A DNA stretch of 64,000 nt, from the NCBI GenBank assembly GCA_905220665.1, contig CAJNAR010000021.1, positions 186,001 to 250,000 of the forward strand, in the 5' to 3' direction. Positions within the stretch are counted from its first letter, which is position 1. Each line of letters starts with the position of its first letter. This document shows positions 53,625 through 64,000 of this stretch, one piece after another. The position numbers and the translations under genes are program-made. Under the pieces are notes generated by a model, which ran no database searches, had not been told where the DNA came from, and was given only the letters and a program-made list of their open reading frames with translations. This stretch comes from Albugo candida (Eukaryota; Oomycota; Peronosporomycetes; Albuginales; Albuginaceae).

Positions 53625-54938
53625 TCAGCTACTTTCTTCAGTCTTTTGAAAGTATTTGAAAAGCGTTTGTTGCGGTGTTTTATCTTTGACTTTTTTTTTT
53701 GGATGCAGCGTTTTTTTCTTTTTCAATGGTGACGTCGCATCAGCTTCTACTCGCTTTTGTGTGCGTTTCATTGGAATCGATGATTTGCTTCCCTCCTCGA
53801 TTTCTTCGTCTTTTGGCGCTAGAAACTTGGTCATGTTTCCTAAAAACGAAAGAAGTCATCTTTGTATCGACAGGTCATGTCGGCGTTTACCAGAGCGTGT
53901 TAAATGGATCCGATCTGCTAGTCCTGGCTCTTGATGCTTTGTGGAGCCAACTAGAAAGCGATAGGTGAATGATCGCATAGTGAGTTCACAATGAGAACAC
54001 ACCCTTCTTATCAACGGGATAGACGTCAAAGTCTTCGACCGTCGACTCACTGAGCACGTGATTGACGTCTGCAAAACTCGAGTTTGAAATCCATTCGGCT
54101 GCATGCTCTTCTGACAAAACAACCTGAAGACTGAATGTGATCCCAACGAAAATACACCAAAAAATATCATGCATCACGAGCCGGCATTCTATCATGCAGC
54201 CATCTAAGCGTTGATCTGCTTTTCGCTGTTATGATCGTGAAAGAATGCATTTTTTCTCCATTATTGCTCGTCCATGCGTCATAAAGCCCTGCAAACTGAA
54301 ATGATCCTAAGCACCTCACAAAGACAAGGATAGTGTGAAATGCGGAACCTTCAAAGGACGCGATCGATGAATATAGTATGGCTGTTTTTCCTTGCCGACA
54401 TGCTGCCATTCAAAGTACCTACGAACTCCAATCAATCGCAACTTTCTCTGACTTGAGCTGTATACCCATTCGCAATGACAATACATCGCTTTGTGTCCAA
54501 AAGACGACGAAAAGCGGGCCGTTGTGATACACTCTCAGAGCTGAATCGAATTCAGCACTTTTTGTTTCGTTTCTTATGAAACGTACCGAGCATTAAACAT
54601 AATAAAATGATCTGCTTTTGAATCAGACTTTGTAAACGACGGAATGAGACCCCACTACCATCGCAGGGTTTAGTATACATCTTCAAAGTAAATTGTGTGG
54701 GCTACCCGCATTGCTTTCACCTCTTTCTTCGCATTATTCGTACGATATAGCACTGGTCCAAAACGTCCTGGACCCATATTTTCCACCGGTGTATCTGCGT
54801 GAGTAAACAGTGAATACGTTGAACTCATTCCGCATGTTCTCAGTCACATAGATCGCTGTCTTTAAAGTCTTCTGACTGCACCCCGCCTTCTTCTGCAACC
54901 TCTCTGTGCGTTAGCGTACATCGTATGCGACCGCACAT
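53625..54938 (-). CDS. HMCES: HMCES / SRAP-domain abasic-site shield protein with C-terminal PIP-box
   Basis: Nine exons: complement of join 53625-53839, 53891-53950, 54003-54123, 54182-54295, 54349-54418, 54466-54540, 54587-54654, 54706-54794, 54848-54938. That gives 300 aa and eight introns of 46-58 nt. It starts MCGR, so Cys2 is exposed after Met removal and can form the thiazolidine crosslink with abasic sites in ssDNA. SRAP motifs appear across splices: ENMGPGRFGPVLYR, MRWGLIPSFTK, FIMFNARSES (Asn), NGYFEWQ (Glu), LYDAWTS, TIITAKS, LHDRMP then VVLSEEHAAEWI (active-site His). The tail is basic and ends TPQQTLFKYFQKTEESS; QQTLFKYF fits the PCNA-binding PIP-box Qxx(L)xx(aromatic)(aromatic). 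The intron at 54124-54181 begins GC rather than GT. The gene is tandem with the FAM184 gene, 103 bp downstream of it. Confidence 0.9.
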
Positions 54939-55041
54939 AATGCAATGAGATGTCACAACACACATTCACAATGCGCTTTGAAGAGGTTTTAATCGATCGT
55001 TTGCTTATGAGAAAAAGCTTATTTATGAGTTGCAATCAGCG

Positions 55042-58000
55042 CTATGTGATCGGCGGTAATGTGCTTCGGACTCCGTTTGATAAAGATCCGTTTTCTTCTT
55101 TCCAAAGCGATGTTTCCGACGCGTTAGTTGCTTTTACATTGGGAGAAATCGTCTGATTTGTGGATACTCGCGGTTTCGATGCACTCGAGGAAGACGGATG
55201 CGTTTTCGAGACAATTCCAACAAATTCAGGTTTTGATTTCTGCTGTAGAGATACGTGTGGTTTGAGCACTTGCAAGAGTCCGACATTAGGATTTCTAGCA
55301 AACGTTTTGTTGTACATTTCTTCCCGATTCAACATTTCGCGTTTAAAGTACGCCATTTCATCGAGTGTCTTTCGTATCAGCAGGTTTTTGTGACGTACTG
55401 ATTCTTCCAATGAAGCTATTCTCTCAAGGTCTTCTGGACGGCTCTCTCGATTGGCATATTTCACCTTCCATTCCTCCAGTTGCATTTTCAGTTCGAGCAA
55501 ATTGCCCTCCATAAACGTCTTTGTTTCTTCAAAGTGATCATTCAGTGCTTTTGTCTCCATCATATTTTCTTCAAGAAAAAGTCCAAGTTCCTCTTTTGCA
55601 GCATTTTTGACGTCCTGAATCCTCTCTTCAGCATTTTTCTTCATTTCCGCTGTAGTGGCCGTCATTTCTTCTTGCATTTGCTTCATCCTGTCTTCAAGAC
55701 GCACAATAGTCTCCTTTGCAGTCTGGAAATCAACGCAGTTTGCCTCCAAGTCCTTGCGCAATATTTCATTTTCGACTTGCCATTGTTCAAATTCTTTCAT
55801 ATGTGTGGCAGACTTTTCTCCGAGCAATCGTTCGCGCTCTATGAACGCTTGTCGTTCAGCAGCACTCCATTTTTCATTCATTGCTTGACGCAAAGCATTC
55901 ATATCGCAAATCCGATCATTTTCGAGCTGTATTTTTGTTTCCTGCAACAGCTTCGAATTGGCAGTGCTTTGACTTTCCAATGCTTCCTTATGTTTCCGGA
56001 TCAGCTTTTCACGTTTGATTCTTGTATGATACAACAGATCTTCTACTTGCGTTCTATATGCTGTGTCTTTTTTCTCGTCATGACGTGCCAGGTCTTCAGT
56101 GTGTTGCTGTTGCAATAATGCGATTTGATGTCGGGCTGCGGTATGCTCTTGTGCTATCTTCGCCTCCATAGTCAATTCCATCGATGATAAATGTGCTCGT
56201 ATGAATTCCCAATCCATCCGTTTTTCTTCGCCAGAAGCTCTTACTGCTTCCTTGTATTTTCCACTGAAGCTTGTACAATCTCTTTGAGCCTCCTCCACAA
56301 GTCGTCGAAGAGAATCGCATTGTGCTTCATGTGAAGTGATTGCGTTTCTCAGCTTTTCATCATGAGATTCAGTACATTTATTCTCGAAATCGGTCAACTT
56401 GGACATCCAATCTTGATCATTTCTTCTCACTTTTTCAGCGTATGCAAGTTTTTCGCCTTCCATTTGTAGCGTCATTTGTTGTACTTGATTCAGGAGCTCG
56501 TTATCCTTCACAAGCACAGTCTCCAGTCGTCTTTTATATTCATCCATCGACGTCTCTCTATCTTTCAGCTGAGAGTGTAGCTGCTGGATCTGAGAATTAA
56601 ACTTCTCAGCAGCGGAACGAGCATATTCGCATTCCTTCCGCAGTGCTTCTTGTTGTGCTGTTTGCTTGTCCCCACTCTCTTTCTGCATTTGCGCGATTCG
56701 TTCTCGACTTGCACTCTCCATCTCTGCAATTGCTCGAGCGCGTTCCTCTTCTAATTGCTGCCTCTGCTGACAAAGCGCATCCTTTTGTGCACACTTGTAT
56801 TTCACCTCAAGGTCTCCAATCTTCCGCTGAGTGGTTGTATGCAAATTCTCCACGACAATGTGATGCTCCGATTTCTGTTGATCAAGTCTAGCTAACGCTG
56901 TTCTGATATCCTCTTGTAGCTTTTCTCGCGCACCAGAGTTTTCTTTGATCAATCGCACTTGTTCCTGCTCCAACTTTGCTCGTTCCTTTTCAATTGAGGC
57001 ACTTTGTTGCCGTAACAACGGAATTGTTTCTTTTTCGAGTCTGTCTATTACCTGTTGATAATGCTTGCTTGTATCGTGGAAATGTGCTTGCGCTTTTTCC
57101 AATTCTTGTTGCAACTGATTCCTTTCTTCATTCATTTTGATGCACTTTTTCTCCTGATCTTGCAGACGCTTTTCTTGACAAGTCATCTCGTGAGCGAATT
57201 GCATCCGCGTTTCTGCTGTGCCCAATTCCATTCTTTCAATGTCTTTCAAAGAATTTTTGAGTAGCATATCTTTTTCTGTCGCCACCTTTTGCAAATTCAT
57301 CAGCTCAGTCGCCATACTTTCAATCTTGAGAGCATTGTTGTTCAAATTTCTCAGTAAATTTTGGTTTTTTAGCTCATAATCCTTTTCCACAGAATCCCTT
57401 TCCTGCTTCAGTTTATCGCCATTCAGCTCGGCATGCTTCAATGCGGCATTCAGTTCGCTTTGTTGATGCCACAAATTTTCATTTTCGCTTCGCAACAAAG
57501 CATTTTGCAGACGTAATTCCTCCGTATCAGACAGTAATTTCTCCATTTTTGCAACAAACTCTTGCTTCATCTCAATGGCTGCATGCTGCTGATTCTTCCC
57601 ATACTCGTCCTTCTCCGTCATACTTTTCTCAACCGCACTCAGATTTTCATTCAATTTCGTTATTTCCAAATTCCACGCTTTTCTCTCATTTTCCAGTCGT
57701 TCAATGATTGTGTTCTTCTGTGCTGTCAATTCGGAACACATCTGATTGTATCGAACATTGCTCCTGTCTTCTATCCCCTGCAGCTCTTCCAGATGCTTCT
57801 CATTCAATTCCGCCAATTGAATATCATGTGCTTGTTTCATCGCCGCGGCAGAATCAATCGCATTCTGTTCCAAGATCTTTTTTTTCGTGTCTACGAGTTG
57901 TGTAAGGTGTGAAAGCCTCTCCATGCACTCTCGCTGACATACTTCAAGTTGAGACTCCAGCAGAGTCACGTGCTGCTCAAACTTCTTCACCATTGTCTCT

Positions 58001-58335
58001 TCTCTCAATTTCGCGGAGATCTGCATCTTTTCACTTTCTCTTTCCAGCTCCCGGTATCCTTCCTCCCTCTCACTTAATTGCTGGCAGAGTCCTGACAATT
58101 GTTTCTGATAATGTTGCTCGATATCGCTCAATTTTGAGGCACTTTCAGAGGTGAGCTTTTGTATCGTTCGAGCATTCGAATCCTTCATGAAGGCGTATTC
58201 GAGCTGGTAGTCTTCATTCCGTGTGTTGAGATGAAATACCACTTTAGTCAATTGTGCGATTTTCTTGCTCATTTTTAGATGAAGATCCGTGTAGACGACA
58301 CAGAAACTACAGCGCGCGTGTTTGGCTTCATCCAT
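55042..58335 (-). CDS. FAM184-type long coiled-coil protein
   Basis: 1,097 aa from the ATG at 58335 (MDEAKHARCSFC). The longer reading would need a GTG. After KMSKKIAQLTKVVFHLNTRN, which matches the FAM184 start (ISKKIAQLTKVIYALNTKN), the protein is one continuous coiled coil to about residue 985. Near the end it has ANRESRPEDLERIASLEE, IRKTLDEMAYFKREMLNREE and TFARNPNVGLLQ. These parallel the FAM184A C-terminal block (RES+PED...I..L...FY..EL.NRE..+NK.F..+P.VG), which is why I favour FAM184 over generic coiled coils. The tail is Ser/Lys-rich. FAM184 is poorly characterised; its phylogenetic spread suggests cilium or flagellum association, which would fit zoospores. That is inference. Confidence 0.72.
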   Translation of the reverse strand: MDEAKHARCSFCVVYTDLHLKMSKKIAQLTKVVFHLNTRNEDYQLEYAFMKDSNARTIQKLTSESASKLSDIEQHYQKQLSGLCQQLSEREEGYRELERESEKMQISAKLREETMVKKFEQHVTLLESQLEVCQRECMERLSHLTQLVDTKKKILEQNAIDSAAAMKQAHDIQLAELNEKHLEELQGIEDRSNVRYNQMCSELTAQKNTIIERLENERKAWNLEITKLNENLSAVEKSMTEKDEYGKNQQHAAIEMKQEFVAKMEKLLSDTEELRLQNALLRSENENLWHQQSELNAALKHAELNGDKLKQERDSVEKDYELKNQNLLRNLNNNALKIESMATELMNLQKVATEKDMLLKNSLKDIERMELGTAETRMQFAHEMTCQEKRLQDQEKKCIKMNEERNQLQQELEKAQAHFHDTSKHYQQVIDRLEKETIPLLRQQSASIEKERAKLEQEQVRLIKENSGAREKLQEDIRTALARLDQQKSEHHIVVENLHTTTQRKIGDLEVKYKCAQKDALCQQRQQLEEERARAIAEMESASRERIAQMQKESGDKQTAQQEALRKECEYARSAAEKFNSQIQQLHSQLKDRETSMDEYKRRLETVLVKDNELLNQVQQMTLQMEGEKLAYAEKVRRNDQDWMSKLTDFENKCTESHDEKLRNAITSHEAQCDSLRRLVEEAQRDCTSFSGKYKEAVRASGEEKRMDWEFIRAHLSSMELTMEAKIAQEHTAARHQIALLQQQHTEDLARHDEKKDTAYRTQVEDLLYHTRIKREKLIRKHKEALESQSTANSKLLQETKIQLENDRICDMNALRQAMNEKWSAAERQAFIERERLLGEKSATHMKEFEQWQVENEILRKDLEANCVDFQTAKETIVRLEDRMKQMQEEMTATTAEMKKNAEERIQDVKNAAKEELGLFLEENMMETKALNDHFEETKTFMEGNLLELKMQLEEWKVKYANRESRPEDLERIASLEESVRHKNLLIRKTLDEMAYFKREMLNREEMYNKTFARNPNVGLLQVLKPHVSLQQKSKPEFVGIVSKTHPSSSSASKPRVSTNQTISPNVKATNASETSLWKEENGSLSNGVRSTLPPIT

Positions 58336-58579
58336 AGTGTAGCATAGGATCGATGCAGGCACGTAACGATTCTTGTCTATTTTCTATCGCGTGTGGTGAC
58401 GCGCCTTGCGCTATTTGCAGACGATGAGCATGCTCGAAAATGGTGTTCGTTCGTGTATTCGACCACACTAAATCGATTCCATCCTGGAGAGAAAATTTGG
58501 CTATTGACGCTTCGAAGATTTAGTACCGAAACATAGTGACAAAGTTACTTCAGTTGTCTACTTGTCGAATTGGGTGAGG

Positions 58580-60517
58580 ATGCAACCTACAGTGATGGAT
58601 TTAGGAAGTGCAAGATTCAAGTATCGTGAAGTATTGTCTTCCGCACGAGCTTCTGACGCTGCGCAAAGTTCAGAAATAGTAGCGACTCCTTCTCGTGAAG
58701 CTATCTATCATTGTATTCGAGAATACACACGACAGAAAACCTGTGAAGAATCGAAATTAGCACTTTTATGCGATAAATTGGAGCGCGAATTGGAACCGTA
58801 TCAAGTTCTGAAGCTCGGAGGGTACTCACTCGGAAACAGCAGCACCAAAATTCTCTCTTCGATACTCTTTAAGAACCAAACATTGCGTACTCTTGATTTA
58901 GGATTCAATCGAATCAATGATAAAGGTGCCACTTTGCTTGCAAAAGCGCTTGAAACAAATACAAGCCTTGAAAGCATTTATCTGAGTGGAAATGAGATTG
59001 GTCTGGTGGGAGCAGATGCATTTGCGAAAGCACTTTGCACAAATACGACATTGAAAACCTTGCATTTGAGTGGCAATAATATAGGTGAAGCAGGAGCACA
59101 GGCTTTATCGAAAGGGTTGCGAGTCAATAGCTGTTTGCGACATCTATACATTGGTACCAATGGAATCGGAAGCACTGGGATGCTGGACATTGTGCGAGCG
59201 TTAGAGAATAATACCGTGTTACAAGAGTTGACTTTGAGTCAGAATAGAATAGGCAATGAAGGCGTTCGACATCTTGCAGAAGCATTTAAGCGTGGAAATC
59301 TTCACATCACAACACTCGAAATTGGGAAAAATGATATCGGAAGCAAAGGTGCTGAATTGCTTGCGGATGCTCTCCAACCGATACAAGTCGATACAGAATG
59401 TGGTGAAGAAGAATATACGCTGCGGGGTTTTGCTTCAGCTGAAGACGATACAAGACAGGCTCATGGTTTAAAGCACTCTGTAAGTAAAAAGGAATTTCAG
59501 GAAAATAGAAATCGACTACAAAATCTATATTTCGACAATAATCCTATTGGTGATGCCGGAGCGCAAGCATTTGGCAAGATGTTGGGGAAGAATCGTACTA
59601 TTCGCGTGTTGGATCTTAGTTACACCCAAATGTCGCTACTTGGACTTCGAGAATTGTGTGTCGGTATTCGTACAAGTCGTTCACTACTTTGTTTGCTTAT
59701 GGATGGACATGAATGGGCAAGCACCAAGTACATGAAAAAAACGCATCCGTTATTACAACAAAGTGTTTCCCTGTCAGTACCCAGCGCGAATCAATTTGCT
59801 GTCAAGTGCGTACTTGGAGCTGTTCAGTCGAATGCTCATTCCGTACTTCACAAACTTACAGGGGTAGACTTGAGTCTTTGTAATTCTGAGGACCATTCTG
59901 AATGCTCACGACGATTAGTGATGGCTCGACCAATGGATACTTGTATGCGGAATGAAGCTGTGTTGCGACATATTCAGGCGCAACGAAGTGGCCCTAAGAC
60001 AGCGATTGTACACAAAAGGAAAGGTTATAGGGAAGAAGAATTTGATGAAATACCACAATGTCGTGGAATGTATGAACCGCCTTCACAGAAGCAGAAAGTT
60101 GCAGAACAACACACATATAGTGATACAGCCTCTGAAGAGCCATTAAAGATTGATACGAGTGTGATTGCGGGATCCACTGATCAAGTCACAGATTCTTTAG
60201 ACGCAAGGAATAAAAGCCATACAACTCATCGTTCCATCGCAGCAGAACCCAAACTCCTGGCAGTCAAAAGTCCACGTTTTGAAGTCGTCATGCAGGACCA
60301 AGCGAAAAAGATAGTACATGCAATCGACAACCTTCCTTTCAGCGCGGAAGAGGATAAAACGCTCAGCGATTTCTACATTCATAATATATCGACACCTTCC
60401 AAAAGACACGATGCAACCAAACCCAACTGTGAAAAGATCCACTCCGACTCCAGCGAGCTTGCAAGAGATTGTTCACGCCTTGCACGATATCCTAAGACAA
60501 AGGTACAAGCGGTTTGA
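58580..60517 (+). CDS. Leucine-rich-repeat (RNI/NLRC3-like) protein
   Basis: 645 aa from the first ATG at 58580 (MQPTVMDLGSARF). About eight 28-residue RNI-type LRRs occupy residues ~85-370: LRTLDLGFNRINDKGATLLA, LESIYLSGNEIGLVGADAFA, LKTLHLSGNNIGEAGAQALS, LRHLYIGTNGIGSTGMLDIV, LQELTLSQNRIGNEGVRHLA. They are interrupted by a polar insert around residues 270-310 before LQNLYFDNNPIGDAGAQAFG. The C-terminal 230 residues are polar with no domain. There is no NACHT, signal peptide or TM. The repeats give a curved protein-binding scaffold; partner and role are unknown. It diverges from the FAM184 gene (245 bp between ATGs), so they may share a promoter region. Confidence 0.82.
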   Translation: MQPTVMDLGSARFKYREVLSSARASDAAQSSEIVATPSREAIYHCIREYTRQKTCEESKLALLCDKLERELEPYQVLKLGGYSLGNSSTKILSSILFKNQTLRTLDLGFNRINDKGATLLAKALETNTSLESIYLSGNEIGLVGADAFAKALCTNTTLKTLHLSGNNIGEAGAQALSKGLRVNSCLRHLYIGTNGIGSTGMLDIVRALENNTVLQELTLSQNRIGNEGVRHLAEAFKRGNLHITTLEIGKNDIGSKGAELLADALQPIQVDTECGEEEYTLRGFASAEDDTRQAHGLKHSVSKKEFQENRNRLQNLYFDNNPIGDAGAQAFGKMLGKNRTIRVLDLSYTQMSLLGLRELCVGIRTSRSLLCLLMDGHEWASTKYMKKTHPLLQQSVSLSVPSANQFAVKCVLGAVQSNAHSVLHKLTGVDLSLCNSEDHSECSRRLVMARPMDTCMRNEAVLRHIQAQRSGPKTAIVHKRKGYREEEFDEIPQCRGMYEPPSQKQKVAEQHTYSDTASEEPLKIDTSVIAGSTDQVTDSLDARNKSHTTHRSIAAEPKLLAVKSPRFEVVMQDQAKKIVHAIDNLPFSAEEDKTLSDFYIHNISTPSKRHDATKPNCEKIHSDSSELARDCSRLARYPKTKVQAV

Positions 60518-60870
60518 CTTCTTATGAATTATTGACATTCCAATCGATTGATGCGATAGGCGTTGTGGCTGAAATGGGCGCAAGAAGATGAACTTCACTC
60601 TAAGGATGTAAACTCGCGAAAGCTTTTATGCTTAAATATCTTGCGGCAATTACATTACTTGGTGGGTGCATTCCGACATGTACCGCATCCGGACGATATG
60701 ATTGACGATATCATACACTCTCACCACTCAAGTCAGCGATGACAGTGCGTCAGAGATCCATATAGTCCGATAGAGATAGCGTATCGTAATCGCATAAGGC
60801 GCATGTTGCAAGTACCTCAAACCTTGCATAATGTATATATGTATTTGCAAGGGTCACTTTCGAATACGAA
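60518..60870. other. Short intergenic, no gene seen
   Basis: 353 bp between the LRR gene and the PGM3 start, both plus strand. Presumably it contains a terminator and the PGM3 promoter; no motif was recognised. Confidence 0.5.
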
Positions 60871-62800
60871 ATGAGCTCAAGCATGGGCGGAGGGAATCCC
60901 AACGCAAACGTTGCCGCATTGAGCGCCGCACAACCATCCTCTGGGAATAATACAGGGACTAACGCGTCCACAAAGTCAGGAAGTGTGGCTGAACGGAGCC
61001 CTCGTCTCGTCGAGGAGATAAATAAATATGGAAAACCAGGCGCAATTGAGAAAGAATTGCGATATGGGACGAGCGGATTTCGCTGTGATGCATCATTGCT
61101 TGATGCCGCAGTCCATCGTATGGGAATGTTGGCGATACTGAGATCGAGAAAGGAGGAGAAGATCACTGGATTGATGATATCTGCATCTCACAATCCAGCA
61201 AATGATAACGGGATAAAGCTGATTGATCCTCGTGGTGAATTGATGACGTCGTCATGGGAAGATGTGAGCATTATTTCCATATTGATCCAATTTTTTCGAA
61301 ACATTATTGTGGAATTGTGTGTAGTATGCGAATCGATTGGCAAATGCAGCTACCGATAAAGTCTTGGAGATTCTGGATCATATTGTGGTGACTGAAAAGA
61401 TCGATTTGGATACCACGGGAAATGTCTTTATTGCCAAAGATACACGTCCAAGTAGTGAGGTAACGTCGTCTTTTATTCTAGGATCCATCCATTGAGTGTG
61501 TTCTTTACAGCACCTGGCTGAAGTGGCACGTGAAGGTGCTCTAGCGATAGGAGGAAACGTGTTGGATTTTGGATTGCAAACAACGCCGCAATTACATCAT
61601 CTTGTTCGAATGGTAAGAATACAACCTCGGTTTTTCCACGCGAGCTGACAAGTTTTGTTTTCGTAGTGGAATTTTGAGCATTACAATAAGGGAGATTGGG
61701 CGTCAGAAGTCGGATATTACAACATGCTTGTTGATGGATTCAAACAGCTGACCGGATCGCAAGATTCGAAAAAGCTCGAAATGCGTACTCCTCTTTATGT
61801 CGATTGTGCCCATGGCATTGGTGCGACACAATTGGCAAAGCTTGCAAAGGAACTGGGAGAATGTTTGCATCTGGAGGTCTGTAATCTTCCCAATGATGGA
61901 GAATTGAATCATGAATGTGGTGCTGATTACGTCCAAAAAGCTCGTAAATATCCCAGTGGATTTTCACGAGATAACGACAAAGGAAAGCGTTGTTGTAGTT
62001 TGGATGGTGATGCTGATCGCGTGGTGTTTCATTACTTTGACGAGAAGGCAGATTGGCATCTTTTGAACGGAGACAAAATCGCATGCTTATTTGCCGAATT
62101 CTTTTTGGAGAAATTGAAAGTGTTGGATCTGGACAAGTCAGTGCCACTCGGCTGTGTACAAACGGCTTATGCCAATGGCGCATCAACGCACTATTTACGT
62201 GAAAAAGGGATCGAGGTGGTTGTTGCTGAAACTGGCGTCAAGTTTTGTCATGCAAAAGCATCAGAGTTTGACATTGGTATCTATTTCGAGTCAAATGGCC
62301 ACGGAACTGTTCTGATTAAAGACGAGCTGGTAGAGAAGCTTCAGAAATGGGAAAGCTCTACTCATGATGAGCGTAAAAAGCAAGCTATCATTCAACTTCT
62401 CGCATCTCATCAGTTGCTCAATCAGGCCACAGGAGACGCCATCAGCGATTTATTGTTTGTTGAGGTACTTCTGATTCAGAAACAGTGGTCGATCGCGGAT
62501 TGGGACGCTATCTACTGCGACAAACCGACCCGAGAAACAAAGATTCCAGTAGAGGAAATGAAGAGTGCGGCGGAATGGAGCTCGAATGCTTTTCAACAAA
62601 ACGTGGATGAGATCATCAGTGAAATGGCCGTCAGTAATGCTCGGGCGTTCGTGCGGGCATCTGGCACCGAGAGTGTTGTTCGTGTATTTGCGGAAGCCGA
62701 TACCCAGCAAGATTGTGACTCATTAGCACTGAAGATTGCGCAATGGGTCCACTGCCATTGCAATGGCGTTGGACCGTCGCCTAATGCATTTGTAGCGTGA
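60871..62800 (+). CDS. PGM3: Phosphoacetylglucosamine mutase (AGM1/PGM3)
   Basis: Join 60871-61263, 61325-61459, 61511-61612, 61667-62800: 587 aa, introns 61, 51 and 54 nt, all phase 0. It interconverts GlcNAc-6-P and GlcNAc-1-P for UDP-GlcNAc synthesis, feeding N-glycans, GPI anchors and chitin. Motifs run in order: substrate entry YGTSGFR, phosphoserine loop ISASHNPANDNGIKL (catalytic Ser), RDTRPSS-like KDTRPSSE, metal site DGDADRVVF, VVQTAYANG-like GCVQTAYANG, sugar loop FESNGHGT, and phosphate-binding FVRASGTESVVRVFAE. All catalytic elements are present. There is a 40-residue Asn/Gly/Ser N-terminal extension compared with animal enzymes. Oomycete walls contain little chitin but still need UDP-GlcNAc. 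Confidence 0.94.
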
Positions 62801-63610
62801 AGCAGTGACTTCCCACAACGCCATTTTCGGCAGCTTAAGTGTCAATAAATCCTTTGGAGTTGGAATTAATTACTTTTGTACCATTAACTGATAGGCACAG
62901 ATAAGTTAATTCCAGTAAACACTTCTGAGCCACTCAGTGCTCATAATCTTTTTCGCCTTATAGTACACAAGCCGTTTAGCGTAATTTTTTTTCCTTAGAA
63001 CATACCGGCGCTCCCACGTATGGAATAGGATTCAGTGGACAAATGATTACTTTGAATCAGCTACACTGAACAGAGTTTTAGTCGACTCGATCCAAATTTG
63101 TTGAAAATATGAAACAAACTGATGTCCACTATCTTTTAATCCGTAGTCCAACGATGCACTTACATTTACTAATCAGAAGGCGTAATTATTAATGTAGTGC
63201 TACACGCTACGTATGCGAAAAATGAGCTGCTACCATTTGAATTTTTTCAAGTCGATGGCAGTTGTCTCATTGTTTACGTTTGTTACTACCCCGCTTTTAC
63301 ACGTAAATACACCGTTTCTTCTCGAATTGTGTGGTTGCTTACTATCTTGGACGTTGCATTCTCGATCGTTTTGCATTTTCGTCTTGTTGTGGAGAAACTT
63401 GAAATTTTTGGGTACCATTCGAAAATTTCGAGGAAGCCCTTATACCCACCGTTCCGTGATCGGATTGGCTTGAAGTATTTTACGGATCCACTAAAAATTT
63501 CAATGCTCTGAATACGTAAAGATGAGATTTTGAGTGTTTTTGAAGACAAATTTGTGTTCATTGCGAATTGATCGAGTTGGCTGACACCTCGTTATTATAA
63601 TATAATTCAC
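62801..63610. other. Intergenic, no gene seen
   Basis: AT-rich 810 bp after PGM3. Overlapping short frames at 63197-63561 on both strands lack coding character. The promoter of the terminal gene probably lies at its right end. Confidence 0.45.
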
Positions 63611-64000
63611 ATGAAACGACAACGATCAAACTCGTTTCAGACAGTTATCCATCCCAGCTTCGATCAACGCAGACTGAATCCCGCTGTGTATCACGGCGAT
63701 CGAAAGTACGGATTGGGATGCACACGTATCGATAATAAAGACTGTGTAAATACCCTTGTCACATGCCGACAATCACATCAAGTCTTCGGTACGCAAGAGA
63801 AGATGGAGACAACAACAGCAGAACAGCTACCATTCTATGGGTTTTTCGCTACGACCGTTTTCGATCGAGCGATTATGTCGCGGGAAGAATGCATTGTTCT
63901 CGCTTCTGAAATGGCGATGGATTTTTACAGCGAATTGAGCATGTTGTATGATATGACATTAGAGCTGAAGGACACAAATGAAGGCACACGACATATGGAT
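63611..64000 (+). CDS. Partial gene, N-terminal 130 codons, runs off the window
   Basis: From the ATG at 63611 the frame is open to the last base: MKRQRSNSFQTVIHPSFDQR, GLGCTRIDNKDCVNTL, EQLPFYGFFATTVFDRAIMS, EMAMDFYSELSMLYDMTLEL. Composition is protein-like. No signal peptide or family is recognised. A GTACGG at 63707-63712 could be a donor but is not needed. The 3' end is outside the window. Confidence 0.5.
   Translation, partial: MKRQRSNSFQTVIHPSFDQRRLNPAVYHGDRKYGLGCTRIDNKDCVNTLVTCRQSHQVFGTQEKMETTTAEQLPFYGFFATTVFDRAIMSREECIVLASEMAMDFYSELSMLYDMTLELKDTNEGTRHMD

Noticed and set aside
55480..56118. 212-codon plus-strand Phe/Leu-rich ORF resembling a membrane protein
   Set aside because: It is antisense to the Lys/Glu-rich FAM184 coiled coil; Phe/Leu richness is the expected complement.

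Overview
The window is nuclear eukaryotic DNA, and an oomycete is the most likely source. It is probably an Albugo-like white-rust pathogen, judged from gene style rather than from any search. Genes are densely packed on both strands, often 26-100 bp apart. Most carry short GT-AG introns, largely 38-64 nt, that restore reading frame exactly. Families are typical of stramenopiles: a full-size PDR/ABCG transporter, a receptor-like TKL pseudokinase, Sin3, ATR, and a FAM184-type coiled-coil protein usually linked to cilia or flagella. I saw no rRNA, true tRNA or CRISPR array.

Layout. 0.4-2.1 kb: an eight-exon gene for a signal-peptide protein with C-terminal membrane segments. 3.3-9.5 kb: a minus-strand block with a FHIP/FAM160 protein, small unknown proteins, a Tudor-less SMN and an ankyrin protein. 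9.5-13.7 kb: a PH-RhoGAP protein with a degenerate arginine finger, convergent with an LRR receptor pseudokinase. 14.1-23.4 kb: a PWWP+JAMM protein, a Tudor/TFIIS-N protein and a PDR transporter. 24.4-33.7 kb: Sin3, a protein disulfide isomerase, and the V-ATPase assembly factor VMA22/CCDC115.

33.75-44.8 kb is the accessory stretch. It holds a ~1.05 kb duplication of a coiled-coil gene (copies at 33.75 and 42.3 kb, the second broken), a 36-bp-arm hairpin, a tRNA-derived SINE with a 10-bp target-site duplication, a frameshifted LPMO-like secreted-protein gene, and TTC27 interrupted by a 196-bp tandem duplication. 44.8-64 kb returns to core genes: ATR (one long open frame), an HMCES/SRAP abasic-site protein with a C-terminal PIP-box, a FAM184 homologue, an LRR protein, phosphoacetylglucosamine mutase, and a partial gene running off the end.

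Chromatin and genome maintenance recur (ATR, HMCES, Sin3, PWWP-JAMM, TFIIS-N), but neighbours look unrelated and independently transcribed. The strongest leads are the PWWP-JAMM fusion, the Tudor-less SMN, the receptor pseudokinase, the TTC27 duplication that a cryptic intron could rescue, and the young repeats at 33-44 kb. Splice models were derived by eye from frame, donor and acceptor, with no transcript evidence.
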